64,000 nt of DNA from Rhodocyclaceae bacterium (GTDB taxonomy: Bacteria; Pseudomonadota; Gammaproteobacteria; Burkholderiales; Rhodocyclaceae). The notes below the pieces were generated by a model, which ran no database searches, had not been told where the DNA came from, and saw only the letters and a list, made by a program, of their open reading frames with translations. Below, piece after piece: positions 38,509 through 46,301 of this stretch; within the stretch, counting starts at the first letter, position 1, and each line of letters starts with the position of its first letter. The DNA lies in assembly GCA_020445745.1 (NCBI GenBank), contig JAGRGB010000029.1:124001-188000 (forward strand). Direction: 5' to 3'. A program made the translations under genes and the position numbers.

Positions 38509-39471
38509 TCAGCCCGAGATCACCGGCGCGGGCGCATCGACTCCGGCGAACCAGGTGCCGCGGATCGCATCGTCGATGTGCTGGAAACCGATCTGCACGC
38601 CATCGACGAACTCGTGGAGATGATCGGGAGCCCGCGCGAGTTCGTCGCCGCTGGCGGCAAGCAGCGCATCCCGGCTTGCCGCTGTCGTGTCCACGACGTC
38701 GTGGTGGCGAGGCAGCGCAGTGAAAGTGCGACACAGGTCGTCGAGGCAGCGGTAGACCGAACGGGGGAAATCCGCGTCCTGCAGGATGAATCGCACGACA
38801 TCGGGTCCCCGCACCCGGTTGCGCACCCGCTGGCGGTACATCTGGTGAGCGGAAAGCGATTTCAGCACGCTCATCCACTGCAGGTTTTCGAGCGGCGTCA
38901 ACACCTCCGGACTGCGCGGCAACAGGTTGGCCGAGCGCACATCGAGGATTCGGGTGGTCATGTCGGCTCGTTCCAGCAACCGGCCTATCTCGCAGAAGCG
39001 GCGCACCGGTCCGTGGCTGACGCTGCCTTCGATCAATCCCACCAGCGTCTGGCAGCCGCGAATCACCATGCGCAGGAAATCGTCGCGCCGGCGCTGGGCG
39101 ATACCTCCGGTCAGATGGTTGCCGACCGTCAGGTACAACTGGTTGATCTCCTCCCAGATCTCGCGCGGCATGACCTCGCGGGTGGTGCGCAGGTTTTCGC
39201 GGGCGGCACCCAACGCGGCGAGGATCGATCCGCCGTGATTGCGATCGGCGCACAGGAAGGACAGCACGCTGGCTTCGTCCCGCCGCGGATAGTTCTCGTC
39301 GAACAGGCGCTCGGCACCGCTGATGGTTATCAGCGACGACCAGCCCAGGGTCGGCGTTCCCGGGAAATCGAGCATCAGGTGGCGGGTCACCCGCAACAAG
39401 CGGGCGGTATCCTCGGCGCGCTCGATGTAGCGGGCCATCCAGTAGAGGTTTTCGGCAACGCGGGATAGCAT
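38509..39471 (-). CDS. Alpha-E domain protein (DUF403-type)
   Basis: 320 residues, all alpha-helical, starting MLSRVAENLYWMARYIERAEDTARLL, the definite hallmark of the alpha-E family. It always occurs with circularly permuted ATP-grasp proteins and often a transglutaminase-like peptidase, and is thought to take part in the synthesis of an unknown peptide or amide product; its own reaction has not been shown. The ATP-grasp gene ends only three bases before it. A GC-rich hairpin (38479-38498) lies in the 49-base gap to the TruC-like gene, so transcription into that gene may be reduced but not blocked. Confidence 0.93.
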   Translation of the reverse strand: MLSRVAENLYWMARYIERAEDTARLLRVTRHLMLDFPGTPTLGWSSLITISGAERLFDENYPRRDEASVLSFLCADRNHGGSILAALGAARENLRTTREVMPREIWEEINQLYLTVGNHLTGGIAQRRRDDFLRMVIRGCQTLVGLIEGSVSHGPVRRFCEIGRLLERADMTTRILDVRSANLLPRSPEVLTPLENLQWMSVLKSLSAHQMYRQRVRNRVRGPDVVRFILQDADFPRSVYRCLDDLCRTFTALPRHHDVVDTTAASRDALLAASGDELARAPDHLHEFVDGVQIGFQHIDDAIRGTWFAGVDAPAPVISG

Positions 39472-39474
39472 TTT

Positions 39475-40929
39475 TCAGGCGTCCTCGCTGGCCACGATCC
39501 AGGTGTCCTTGCTGCCACCGCCCTGGCTCGAGTTGACGACCAGCGAACCCTTGACGAGGGCGACCCGGGTGAGTCCGCCGGTGGTGACATAGACGTCCTG
39601 CTCCGACGACAGGATGAACGGCCGCAGGTCCACATGGCGCGGCTCGACATTGCCGTCGCACAGGGTCGGCGTGGTGGACAGCGAAAGGGTTGGCTGGGCC
39701 ATGTAGTTGCGGGGATTGGCCTTGATCAGCTCGGCGAATTCGGCGCGCTTCTCGGCGGTGGCGTGCGGGCCGACCAACATGCCGTAGCCGCCCGACTCGT
39801 TGGCCGGCTTGACCACCAGCTTGTCGAGGTTGGCGAGCACGTAGTCGCGCTCCTTCGGGTTCATGCACAGATAGCTCGGCACGTTGGGTATCAGCGCATC
39901 CTCATCGAGGTAGTACTTGATGAGCTTCGGCACGAAGGCATAGACCACCTTGTCGTCGGCGACGCCGGCCCCCGGTGCGTTGCACAGGGCCACCGTGCCG
40001 GCCCGCCACGCCCGCATCAGGCCGCGCACGCCGAGCACCGATTCCGGGTGGAAGGCTTCCGGGTCGATGAACATGTCATCGACCCGGCGGTAGATCACGT
40101 CGACCTGTGACAGGCCCTCGATGGTGCGCATGTATACGCAGTCGTCGCTGCCGACGATCAGGTCCGAACCCTCGACCAGTTCCACACCCATCTGCTGCGC
40201 CAGGAAGGCGTGTTCGAAGTAGGCCGAATTGAACACGCCCGGCGTCATCACGACGATCGAAGGCTCGACGCCCTTCCGCGGCGACATCGACGCGAGCATG
40301 TCGTAGAGCTGGGCGGGATAGTCGTCCACGGGCAGGATCCTGCCGGTCGCGAACAGGTCGGGAAGCACGCGCTTGGAAACATTGCGATTTTCGAGCATGT
40401 ACGACACGCCCGAGGGAATGCGCAGGTTGTCCTCGAGTACATAGATGGTGCCGTCACCGTTCCGTACCAGATCCGAGCCGCAGATATGGGCCCACACCGC
40501 GTTGGGCGGCGAGATGCCGACGCATTGCGGCCGGAAGTTGACCGACTCGTGGAGCAACTCGGCCGGAAAGACGCCGTCGCGCACGATGCGCTGATCGTGG
40601 TAGAGATCGTCGATGAACATGTTCAGCGCGCGTACCCGTTGCGCCAATCCGGCCTCGGTACGTCGCCACTCATCCGCCGGGATGATTCTCGGGATGATGT
40701 CGAACGGCCACGCCCGATCGATCATGCCGGCATCGGAATAGACCGTGAATGTGATGCCCATCACCTGGATCGCGACCTCGGCCGTGGTCTTCAGATCCTC
40801 GACCTCGTCCGCCGCGAGCCCGGCGAGGTGGCGTACCAGTTCTACCGCGGCGTCGCGCGGGATGCCCGGCGCCGCGAGCAATTCGTCATAGGTCTTGCTT
40901 TCGTACTTGTTCCAGTTGATGGAAGGCAC
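39475..40929 (-). CDS. Circularly permuted ATP-grasp protein (DUF404/DUF407 type)
   Basis: 484 residues from the GTG at 40929, which has AGGAG five bases before; the open frame back to 41286 has neither a ribosome-binding site nor homology. Markers are ISPPNAVWAHICGSDLVRNGDGT, the nucleotide-contacting YVLEDNLRIPSGVSYMLENR, VVMTPGVFNSAYFEHAFLA and KPANESGGYGM. These enzymes are predicted ATP-dependent amide or peptide ligases. It makes a two-gene unit with the alpha-E protein. The transglutaminase-like gene usually found with the pair is absent here. The adjoining intergenic region holds an NtrC-type site, hinting at nitrogen control. Confidence 0.92.
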   Translation of the reverse strand: MPSINWNKYESKTYDELLAAPGIPRDAAVELVRHLAGLAADEVEDLKTTAEVAIQVMGITFTVYSDAGMIDRAWPFDIIPRIIPADEWRRTEAGLAQRVRALNMFIDDLYHDQRIVRDGVFPAELLHESVNFRPQCVGISPPNAVWAHICGSDLVRNGDGTIYVLEDNLRIPSGVSYMLENRNVSKRVLPDLFATGRILPVDDYPAQLYDMLASMSPRKGVEPSIVVMTPGVFNSAYFEHAFLAQQMGVELVEGSDLIVGSDDCVYMRTIEGLSQVDVIYRRVDDMFIDPEAFHPESVLGVRGLMRAWRAGTVALCNAPGAGVADDKVVYAFVPKLIKYYLDEDALIPNVPSYLCMNPKERDYVLANLDKLVVKPANESGGYGMLVGPHATAEKRAEFAELIKANPRNYMAQPTLSLSTTPTLCDGNVEPRHVDLRPFILSSEQDVYVTTGGLTRVALVKGSLVVNSSQGGGSKDTWIVASEDA

Positions 40930-41237
40930 AGGGGCTCCTGCCTGGCTGCGGAAAGATCCGCAATTGCTTGTCGTCGCTCTGCTTGAAGTCTGCGCCCTCG
41001 ATCGCCCGCAGGCAAGTCCGTGCCGGGTTGCCGCCGGCCGGACCACCGCCGCGCGTGCCCCGCGCGGATGCCGTTGTCCTGGACCGGTCGCGGCGTCGCC
41101 GGCGATCCACGACGGGGCCGGTCGCATGGCTTGTGGCCCCGGCGTAGATGCTGGCGGTTGCTGGCGCCCGGTCGCGACCCGGGGGCCGTCGCGGCCGCTT
41201 CCAGGCCCGCTCGTCGAGGCGCGTCTGGTGCGCCGCT

Positions 41238-41254
41238 TGCACAATAATGGTGCA
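41238..41254. promoter_or_regulatory. NtrC-type binding site
   Basis: TGCAC, 7 bases, GTGCA: 17 bases with a perfect inverted repeat and the internal TGG next to the second arm, as in glnA-type enhancer sites (TGCACCAxxxTGGTGCA). It lies about 310 bases from either start codon. The downstream sigma-54 candidate at 41429 makes a functional enhancer-promoter pair possible. Confidence 0.65.
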
Positions 41255-41428
41255 TCACCGGCAGCAGAATCTCGCACGCGGGGCACGGTACTGCGCCGCT
41301 ACGCCGGCAGGGCGTTTTTTCCTGCCGGTGCTGCGCAGGCGGCATCAGTATCCGGTTCGCGCGATTCTTGCAGTGGCCGGGCGGTGCATCGATCGCTGCG
41401 CCGGCCCTGCGGCCATGCCATATGGATC

Positions 41429-41444
41429 TGGCCCGCCAGTTGCT
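41429..41444 (+). promoter_or_regulatory. Sigma-54 promoter candidate toward the OsmC gene
   Basis: TGGCCCGCCAGTTGCT against TGGCACG-N4-TTGCW: one mismatch in the conserved positions, with the essential GG-N10-GC spacing. The predicted start near 41455 is about 115 bases before the OsmC ATG and about 210 bases after the NtrC site. Confidence 0.6.
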
Positions 41445-41569
41445 TTTCGATGCGACGCGCGCCACGCTTGGCCGGTGTTCATCCGGGCCGGCGCCGGCAG
41501 AGGTCGTCGCTGGGAGCGTTTCGCAGCGGGCGGGTGGCACGCGTCACGTATGGACAGGGAGACAGTGGA

Positions 41570-42040
41570 ATGTCGGAGTACCGCACCGAAGTGATCTGGC
41601 GCCGGGGCGACCAGGATTTTCTCGACAATCGCTATTCGCGGCGCCATGTCTGGCGCTTCGACGGCGGTGCCGAGATCCTCGGCTCGTCCTCGCCGCAGGT
41701 GGTGCCGGTACCTTATTCCGACGAGCTCGGGGTCGATCCGGAAGAGGCCTTCGTTGCCGCGCTGGCGAGTTGCCACATGTTGTGGTTCCTGTCGATCGCC
41801 GCGCGCCGGGGATATCGTGTCGAGGTCTATCGGGACGCGGCTACCGGATTGATGGGCAGGGACGAGCGCGGCCGGCTGGCGATCACGCTGGTCACGCTGC
41901 GTCCACAGGTGCGCTTCGCCGGCGAGGGACCCGACCCGGCGGAACTCGAGGCAATGCACGGCGAAGCCCATGAAGACTGCTTCATCGCCAATTCGGTGCG
42001 CACCGAAGTGCGCTGTCAGCCGGTGCTCGAACCGGCCTGA
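41570..42040 (+). CDS. OsmC-family peroxiredoxin-like protein
   Basis: 156 residues from ATG 41570 with GGGAGA eight bases before. The OsmC fold is indicated by the first catalytic Cys in ALASCHMLWFLSIAARRG and the second in HEDCFIANSVRTEV, the two-cysteine pattern of OsmC/Ohr proteins, which reduce organic hydroperoxides using lipoyl donors. SDELGVDPEEAFVAA is the common turn before the first Cys. The subfamily is the OsmC-like (YhfA-type) group rather than Ohr. It stands alone and is convergent with the mxa operon; the putative sigma-54 promoter is unusual for this family. Confidence 0.88.
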   Translation: MSEYRTEVIWRRGDQDFLDNRYSRRHVWRFDGGAEILGSSSPQVVPVPYSDELGVDPEEAFVAALASCHMLWFLSIAARRGYRVEVYRDAATGLMGRDERGRLAITLVTLRPQVRFAGEGPDPAELEAMHGEAHEDCFIANSVRTEVRCQPVLEPA

Positions 42041-42141
42041 CTATCGGCACCGGGCCGCGAGGTGGCCACTTGCCTTGCAGAGGGGGCGCCGGGTGGTCGC
42101 GAGGCTTGCTCGCGGGCGACCGACGCCGCGCTCGAGCGCGA

Positions 42142-43050
42142 CTACGGATGCGGTCGGTGCGAGCCGCGCACGCCTCGGTTCCCGATCAGCGCGCCGAGCG
42201 GTGCCGCACACAGCAGCGCCAGCGCCAGCGCCAGCGGCACCCAGCTCAGGTCGGTCGGGACTTCGCGGCGGCGTACCCGCGGCGCGGCCTGCATCGCGGC
42301 CGACAGGCCGTGGAAGTCTTCCAGCCGCAGGTAGTCGAGGCCGGTGCGGAACGCGAGCGCCTGCAGATGGGGCTCGCGCCGGGCCGACAGGTGCTCGTTG
42401 CGCCGGTCAGGGCCGCGCCCCTGGGCAACCTCGTCCGGCAGCCAGAACCCGCGGTCGCGACCGGCCGAATCGCGCTTCGGGATCGGTCGCGGCAGGTTGC
42501 CGCCGGTGCCGATCACCAGCCCGTGGATCTGGCCCTTGCGGAGGTCGCCGAACAGCGCCGGGGGCGGGCCGTCGAGGGGCGGCGACTCGTGACCGTCGGT
42601 GAAGAACAGCAGTTCCGGCTCGCCGCCGATGTCGCGCGCCGCACGCAGGGCCCAATACAGTCCCTTGGTGATCTCGCTGGCCTCGGCCCAGCGCATGCGC
42701 TCGTCGATCTGTGCGAGGGTGGCCAGCAGGTCGCCGTAGTGTTCGCAAACCTCGACCGGCGCCAGCAGCATCAGGCTGCGATAGCCGGTGAATGCGGCGA
42801 GGCCGAGCCGCGAGCCACAGGGCAGTTCGGTCAGCGCCGCGGCCAGCGCGCGGCGCGCGTAGTCGAGGCGGGCGACCGGCCTGCCCTGCTGCCGGTAGTC
42901 GGTGACGCCCATGCTCTGGCTGATGTCGAATACCGCCAGGAAGTCGTAGTTGCTGCGCGGCCAAGGCAGCGGGGGCATCAGCAGCGCCGCCACCAGCAGG
43001 GCACCGGCGGCGGTCAGGCGCCAGTCGGCGGCAGCCCGGCGGGCGATCAT
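42142..43050 (-). CDS. mxaL: VWA-domain protein MxaL
   Basis: 302 residues from ATG 43050, overlapping the MxaK stop by ATGA. A membrane helix near residues 12-30 is followed by a von Willebrand A domain with the MIDAS motif DISQSM near residue 46, TG in AFTGYRS and the acidic FFTDGHE. A second helix lies near the C-terminus (LALALALLCAAPLGALIG). MxaL is one of the membrane VWA proteins of the methanol dehydrogenase maturation cluster, proposed to help insert calcium or lanthanide into the enzyme. The last gene of the operon; no mxaD follows. Confidence 0.75.
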   Translation of the reverse strand: MIARRAAADWRLTAAGALLVAALLMPPLPWPRSNYDFLAVFDISQSMGVTDYRQQGRPVARLDYARRALAAALTELPCGSRLGLAAFTGYRSLMLLAPVEVCEHYGDLLATLAQIDERMRWAEASEITKGLYWALRAARDIGGEPELLFFTDGHESPPLDGPPPALFGDLRKGQIHGLVIGTGGNLPRPIPKRDSAGRDRGFWLPDEVAQGRGPDRRNEHLSARREPHLQALAFRTGLDYLRLEDFHGLSAAMQAAPRVRRREVPTDLSWVPLALALALLCAAPLGALIGNRGVRGSHRPHP

Positions 43051-43580
43051 GGCAGCGCCCCGCGGCCGCCACGCATCGTGGTGATCGCCCGCTCGCTGGA
43101 TAGCGGTGCGGCGGCATCCATCATCACCCGCTCTTCCTCCGGGGCGAGCCACAGGGCCCGCTCCAGGTTGTAGCGCGCGTCCCAGTCGTACGGATCCATG
43201 CGCAGCAGGTCGCGGTAGCTCTGCTTCGCGAGTTCGAGATAGGGCAGCGCGTCAATGGCCGAATCTCGACGACGGCGCAACGCTTCGCGCAGATGCAGGT
43301 TGCCGAGGTTGAAGCGGGCTGCCCGCCCGAGAGCGCCCCGCTGGCTGCCGATCAGCGCCTTGTAGGCGAGCAGGGCGCCGTCGTAGTCGCCTTCCGAGGC
43401 CTGTGCGATGGCGTGCATCAGGGCCGCTTCGGGCGAGGTCGCAGCGGAGATCGCGATCGGGCTGGCGATCGCTGTCGCGAGCTGCCTTGCCCGCCGCCAT
43501 TCGAGGGCCTGCAGGCTTGCGACGGCGGCCAGCGTGGCGACGGTGAGCGCGAAGGCGAGGTGGGCGCGGCGGCGTGTCAC
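43047..43580 (-). CDS. mxaK: TPR-like membrane protein MxaK
   Basis: 177 residues. An N-terminal membrane helix (about 7-25) precedes a helical repeat region with the TPR-like ALLAYKAL, FNLGNLHLREAL and ARYNLERALWL. This size and position, between two VWA genes, match MxaK. In Bat-type clusters the TPR part is instead fused to or follows the second VWA gene. It overlaps the MxaC stop and the MxaL start by ATGA at each side. Confidence 0.72.
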   Translation of the reverse strand: MTRRRAHLAFALTVATLAAVASLQALEWRRARQLATAIASPIAISAATSPEAALMHAIAQASEGDYDGALLAYKALIGSQRGALGRAARFNLGNLHLREALRRRRDSAIDALPYLELAKQSYRDLLRMDPYDWDARYNLERALWLAPEEERVMMDAAAPLSSERAITTMRGGRGALP

Positions 43581-44593
43581 GATGTACCCCGCAGTTCCCA
43601 GCGTCGGGCGACCAGCAGCGACGCGACCAGAAGCAGCGCGGCGGCGACGAAGCGCCGGCTGTGATCGCTGCGCGGTATCCGTTCCTCGAAGTCGAGCGGA
43701 TGGTTCTGCTCGCGGCCGACATCCGCGACCGCCGCCGCGAGATCTTCCGGACTCTCGGCCTGGTAGGCGCGATACGGCGTCGGAAGCGTCTGGAAGAAGC
43801 GGTGCAGCGCGACTTCGGGGATCGCCGCGCTGGCCTCGCCGGCCTGCTCGAGATCGGGGCGGCCGAAACCCTTCAGATAGATCCAGTAGAGGGTCACGCG
43901 CTGGCGCTCGAAGCCGGCGCGGATCGCCATCTGGGTGTCGCGGTCGAGGCGGGCGCCGCCGTCCGAGACCAGGAGAATGATCCGGCTGCCGGTATAGGCG
44001 CGCTTTTCGAAGCGCGCCAGCGAGGAGACCAGTGCCCGGCCGACATCGGTCTCGGACAAGCCGCGGTGCACGCCGCCGGCGGCGATGCCGGCCTGGACCA
44101 CCTCGTCATGGTCGGTGAACGGCACGACGTGCAGCGTGCTGGCCGAAAAGAAACTGACCGCGAAGCGGTCGTCGGGTCGTCGGGCGACGAATTCGCCGAG
44201 CAGTTCGCGGGCGGCCTGGGACTTCACCCGACCGCGCGATCGGGTCTGGTGGCGAATCTCGAACGGGCCGAGCCGGCGCCAGTCGTTCGGCAGCATGCGT
44301 TCGTCCATGCTGCGGCTGCGGTCGATCAGCAACAACACCTCGGCACCGCGGCCGGTGCGCAGTTCGACGGTCCGGGGACGACCGGGGGCGGCCAGCGCGA
44401 TCACCAGCGCGGCGATCGCCAGCGCCGCCATCGCGCGCAGCGCCAGGCCGATCCCGCGCCCAAGGGGATCCGCCGGCAGCCAGCCGACATCCGGATAGCC
44501 ACCGGCCTCGGTGGCGCGCGCGATCAGCGGCAGGACTGCCAGCGGCATCAGCGCCAGCATCGCCGGCCGCAGGAAGTCGATGTCGACGCTCAT
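43577..44593 (-). CDS. mxaC: VWA-domain protein MxaC
   Basis: 338 residues. Two hydrophobic segments near the N-terminus (about 8-25 and 48-68) are followed by a VWA domain with an intact MIDAS, DRSRSMDE near residue 89, and IILLVSDGGA. A last helix lies near 315-330. MxaC is an essential accessory of methanol dehydrogenase in Methylobacterium and its relatives, working with MxaL and MxaR. ATG overlaps the stop of MxaA, and its stop overlaps the start of MxaK. Confidence 0.75.
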   Translation of the reverse strand: MSVDIDFLRPAMLALMPLAVLPLIARATEAGGYPDVGWLPADPLGRGIGLALRAMAALAIAALVIALAAPGRPRTVELRTGRGAEVLLLIDRSRSMDERMLPNDWRRLGPFEIRHQTRSRGRVKSQAARELLGEFVARRPDDRFAVSFFSASTLHVVPFTDHDEVVQAGIAAGGVHRGLSETDVGRALVSSLARFEKRAYTGSRIILLVSDGGARLDRDTQMAIRAGFERQRVTLYWIYLKGFGRPDLEQAGEASAAIPEVALHRFFQTLPTPYRAYQAESPEDLAAAVADVGREQNHPLDFEERIPRSDHSRRFVAAALLLVASLLVARRWELRGTS

Positions 44594-45453
44594 CCCGCGT
44601 GACGCCGCTCGATGTGCATCAGCGCACGACACAGCTTGCGCGGCGAGATGCCGTCCACCGCCCGCCCGGCGAAGAAGCGCTGCGCGGAAGCCCGATAGAA
44701 GCGCGAGATGTCGTCGGCCAGCGGCGCGAGTTCGGGCCGCTGCGCGAACAGCCGGTCGACCGAGGCGGCGTCGACGACGCTGCCGGCGCCGGCGTCGAAG
44801 GCCCGGTGCAGTGCCCGCCAGGCCTGCGGGTCGTCGTCCCCGAGCGGGCGAATCGTCGCCCAGGCGCGAGCGAAGGGCAGGGTGCTGCGGTCGTGGCGGC
44901 TGCGCCACAACCACCATCCGAGCCACGCCGCCAGCATGGCGGCGAGGGCCGCCAGGGTGAGCTGCAGCCGCGCGGCGAGCGGGCCGAGCGGTGGCGTCGC
45001 CGGTGGCCGATCGGGGCGCAGCTCGCCGAGGCCGGGTTCGCTGAATGCATCCCTGCGACCGAGCGGGGCGACCGACACCGGCCATGCCGCGACCCTCAGG
45101 CCGGGGCCGCGGTCGGCAGCCTCGAGGATCAGGTCGGGCAGGGAGACGACCTGCAGCCGGGCCGGCGCGTTGATCAACTGGTAGCGGACCACCAGCCAGG
45201 CAGTGCCGCGCTCGTCGTTGACCCGTGCTGCGCTGCGGCGCGCAAACCAGTTGCCGACCCGTTCCAGCGGCGGCAGCTGATCGGTCACGAAGGCCTTGCC
45301 GTCGGCCTCGAGGCGGATGCGTTGCTCGAGCACGTCGCCGAGCTGGTAGCCGAAGGCCCGCGGCTGGACCACCTCCGCGGGATGGGGCGACAGCGCCGCG
45401 GCGGCCGGCAGTACCGCCGGCAGCAGCAGCGCGAAGGTCGCCAGTCGCTTCAT
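44590..45453 (-). CDS. mxaA: Periplasmic/membrane protein MxaA
   Basis: 287 residues from ATG 45453, overlapping the MxaS stop. A signal peptide (about 1-22, cut after AAAA) leads into a periplasmic beta-rich domain (to about 160), one membrane helix (about 165-190, LQLTLAALAAMLAAWLGWWLW), and a cytoplasmic helical tail. The layout fits MxaA, needed for calcium insertion in methanol dehydrogenase. A DUF4381-type protein of a Bat cluster would lack the long periplasmic domain, which favours the mxa reading. Confidence 0.72.
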   Translation of the reverse strand: MKRLATFALLLPAVLPAAAALSPHPAEVVQPRAFGYQLGDVLEQRIRLEADGKAFVTDQLPPLERVGNWFARRSAARVNDERGTAWLVVRYQLINAPARLQVVSLPDLILEAADRGPGLRVAAWPVSVAPLGRRDAFSEPGLGELRPDRPPATPPLGPLAARLQLTLAALAAMLAAWLGWWLWRSRHDRSTLPFARAWATIRPLGDDDPQAWRALHRAFDAGAGSVVDAASVDRLFAQRPELAPLADDISRFYRASAQRFFAGRAVDGISPRKLCRALMHIERRHAG

Positions 45454-46301
45454 TCTCCCTCCAGGAAATGGCGGGTCAGGGCGTCGCCGTCGAACGGCGC
45501 GGTCAGGAAGAAGGGACGGATGCCGCGCGCCAGGAATCGCGCCTGCAGCGTGCGGCGGCGTTCGGCGACCGCAGCCCGCCAGCGACTGCGCAGTCGCGGC
45601 CGCAGCCACAGGTCGCGCAGCCGTCCGCTCTCGAGGTCTCGCAGTCGCAGCAGCCCGTCCTGGTCGGGCGGTTCGATCTCGTCCGGGCTCCATACCACGA
45701 TCGGCGTCACCCGGGCGCGAACCAGCAGATCGAGGGCGGCGTCGAGATCACTGCCGTAGCCATGAAAGTCCGACACCAGGAACACCAGCGCCTGGCGGCC
45801 GGCCAGTGGCATCAGCGCGTCGATCAGCCCGTCGTGGCCGGAGCTGCGACAGGGGGTCGATCGCAACCGGGAGGCGAACAGCTCGGCGAGACCGGGCTGG
45901 CGGGTCGGTGGCGTCCGCAGATCGTCGTGGCAGCAGCGGTCGAAGGCGCACAGCGACAGCGGGTCGCCGGCGGCAAAGCTGGCACGGCCGAGGGCGGCGA
46001 CGAAGTCAGCCGCCAGATCGAGCTTGCGGGCCGGGGTGCCGAAGTTCATCGATGCCGACACGTCGACCGCCGCCGCAACCGCCACCTGGCTGCGCTGGCG
46101 CGCCACGCGAACCAGCCAGTCGCCGCGCGGGTCGCGCAGGCTGGCGCGCAGGTCGACGCGCCGCGGGTCGGGACGCTCGAACAGACTGGCGTGGACGACG
46201 AAGTCGTCGCCGGCGCCGCGCGCCAGGCCGGCGTGGGCGCCCGGGCGCCAGCCGCCGATGCGGCTGCCGATGCGATAGTGGAAGTCGCCGCTCGCCTTCA
46301 C
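45450..46301 (-). CDS. mxaS: DUF58-type VWA-like protein MxaS
   Basis: 283 residues, all in the soluble DUF58 fold, with GVDVSASM-like VDVSASMNF near residue 78 (a MIDAS-type motif), AFDRCCHDDL and the FLVSDFHG stretch near 175. MxaS is the second gene of the mxaRSACKL series and is thought to work with the MoxR ATPase. Both ends overlap neighbours by ATGA (46298-46301 and 45450-45453). No membrane helix is visible. Confidence 0.78.
   Translation of the reverse strand: MKASGDFHYRIGSRIGGWRPGAHAGLARGAGDDFVVHASLFERPDPRRVDLRASLRDPRGDWLVRVARQRSQVAVAAAVDVSASMNFGTPARKLDLAADFVAALGRASFAAGDPLSLCAFDRCCHDDLRTPPTRQPGLAELFASRLRSTPCRSSGHDGLIDALMPLAGRQALVFLVSDFHGYGSDLDAALDLLVRARVTPIVVWSPDEIEPPDQDGLLRLRDLESGRLRDLWLRPRLRSRWRAAVAERRRTLQARFLARGIRPFFLTAPFDGDALTRHFLEGE

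Larger units (their letters stand above)
40930..41569. other. 640-bp divergent control region (ATP-grasp/OsmC)
   Basis: No gene is supported. It contains the NtrC-like palindrome (41238-41254), the sigma-54 promoter candidate toward OsmC (41429-41444), an 8-bp hairpin around 41303-41328 whose loop contains the T-run, and the ribosome-binding sites of both genes. Open frames crossing it in both strands have the uneven codon use of non-coding GC-rich DNA. Confidence 0.6.

Noticed and set aside
41012-41027. Sigma-54-like GGCACG and TTGC on the minus strand toward the ATP-grasp gene
   Set aside because: The spacing is GG-N9-GC, one base short, and sigma-54 needs N10. It may be a decayed promoter, but I do not call it.
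41226-41241. GG-N10-GC pattern overlapping the NtrC palindrome
   Set aside because: Its TTGCA is simply the first arm of the palindrome and the -24 part is poor (TGGTGC).
40895-41569. Upstream extension of the OsmC frame
   Set aside because: No homology, no ribosome-binding site, and it would overlap the divergent ATP-grasp start and the NtrC site.
42213-42240. Short AGCGCC tandem repeat
   Set aside because: It encodes a Leu-Ala membrane segment of MxaL and is explained by codon choice.
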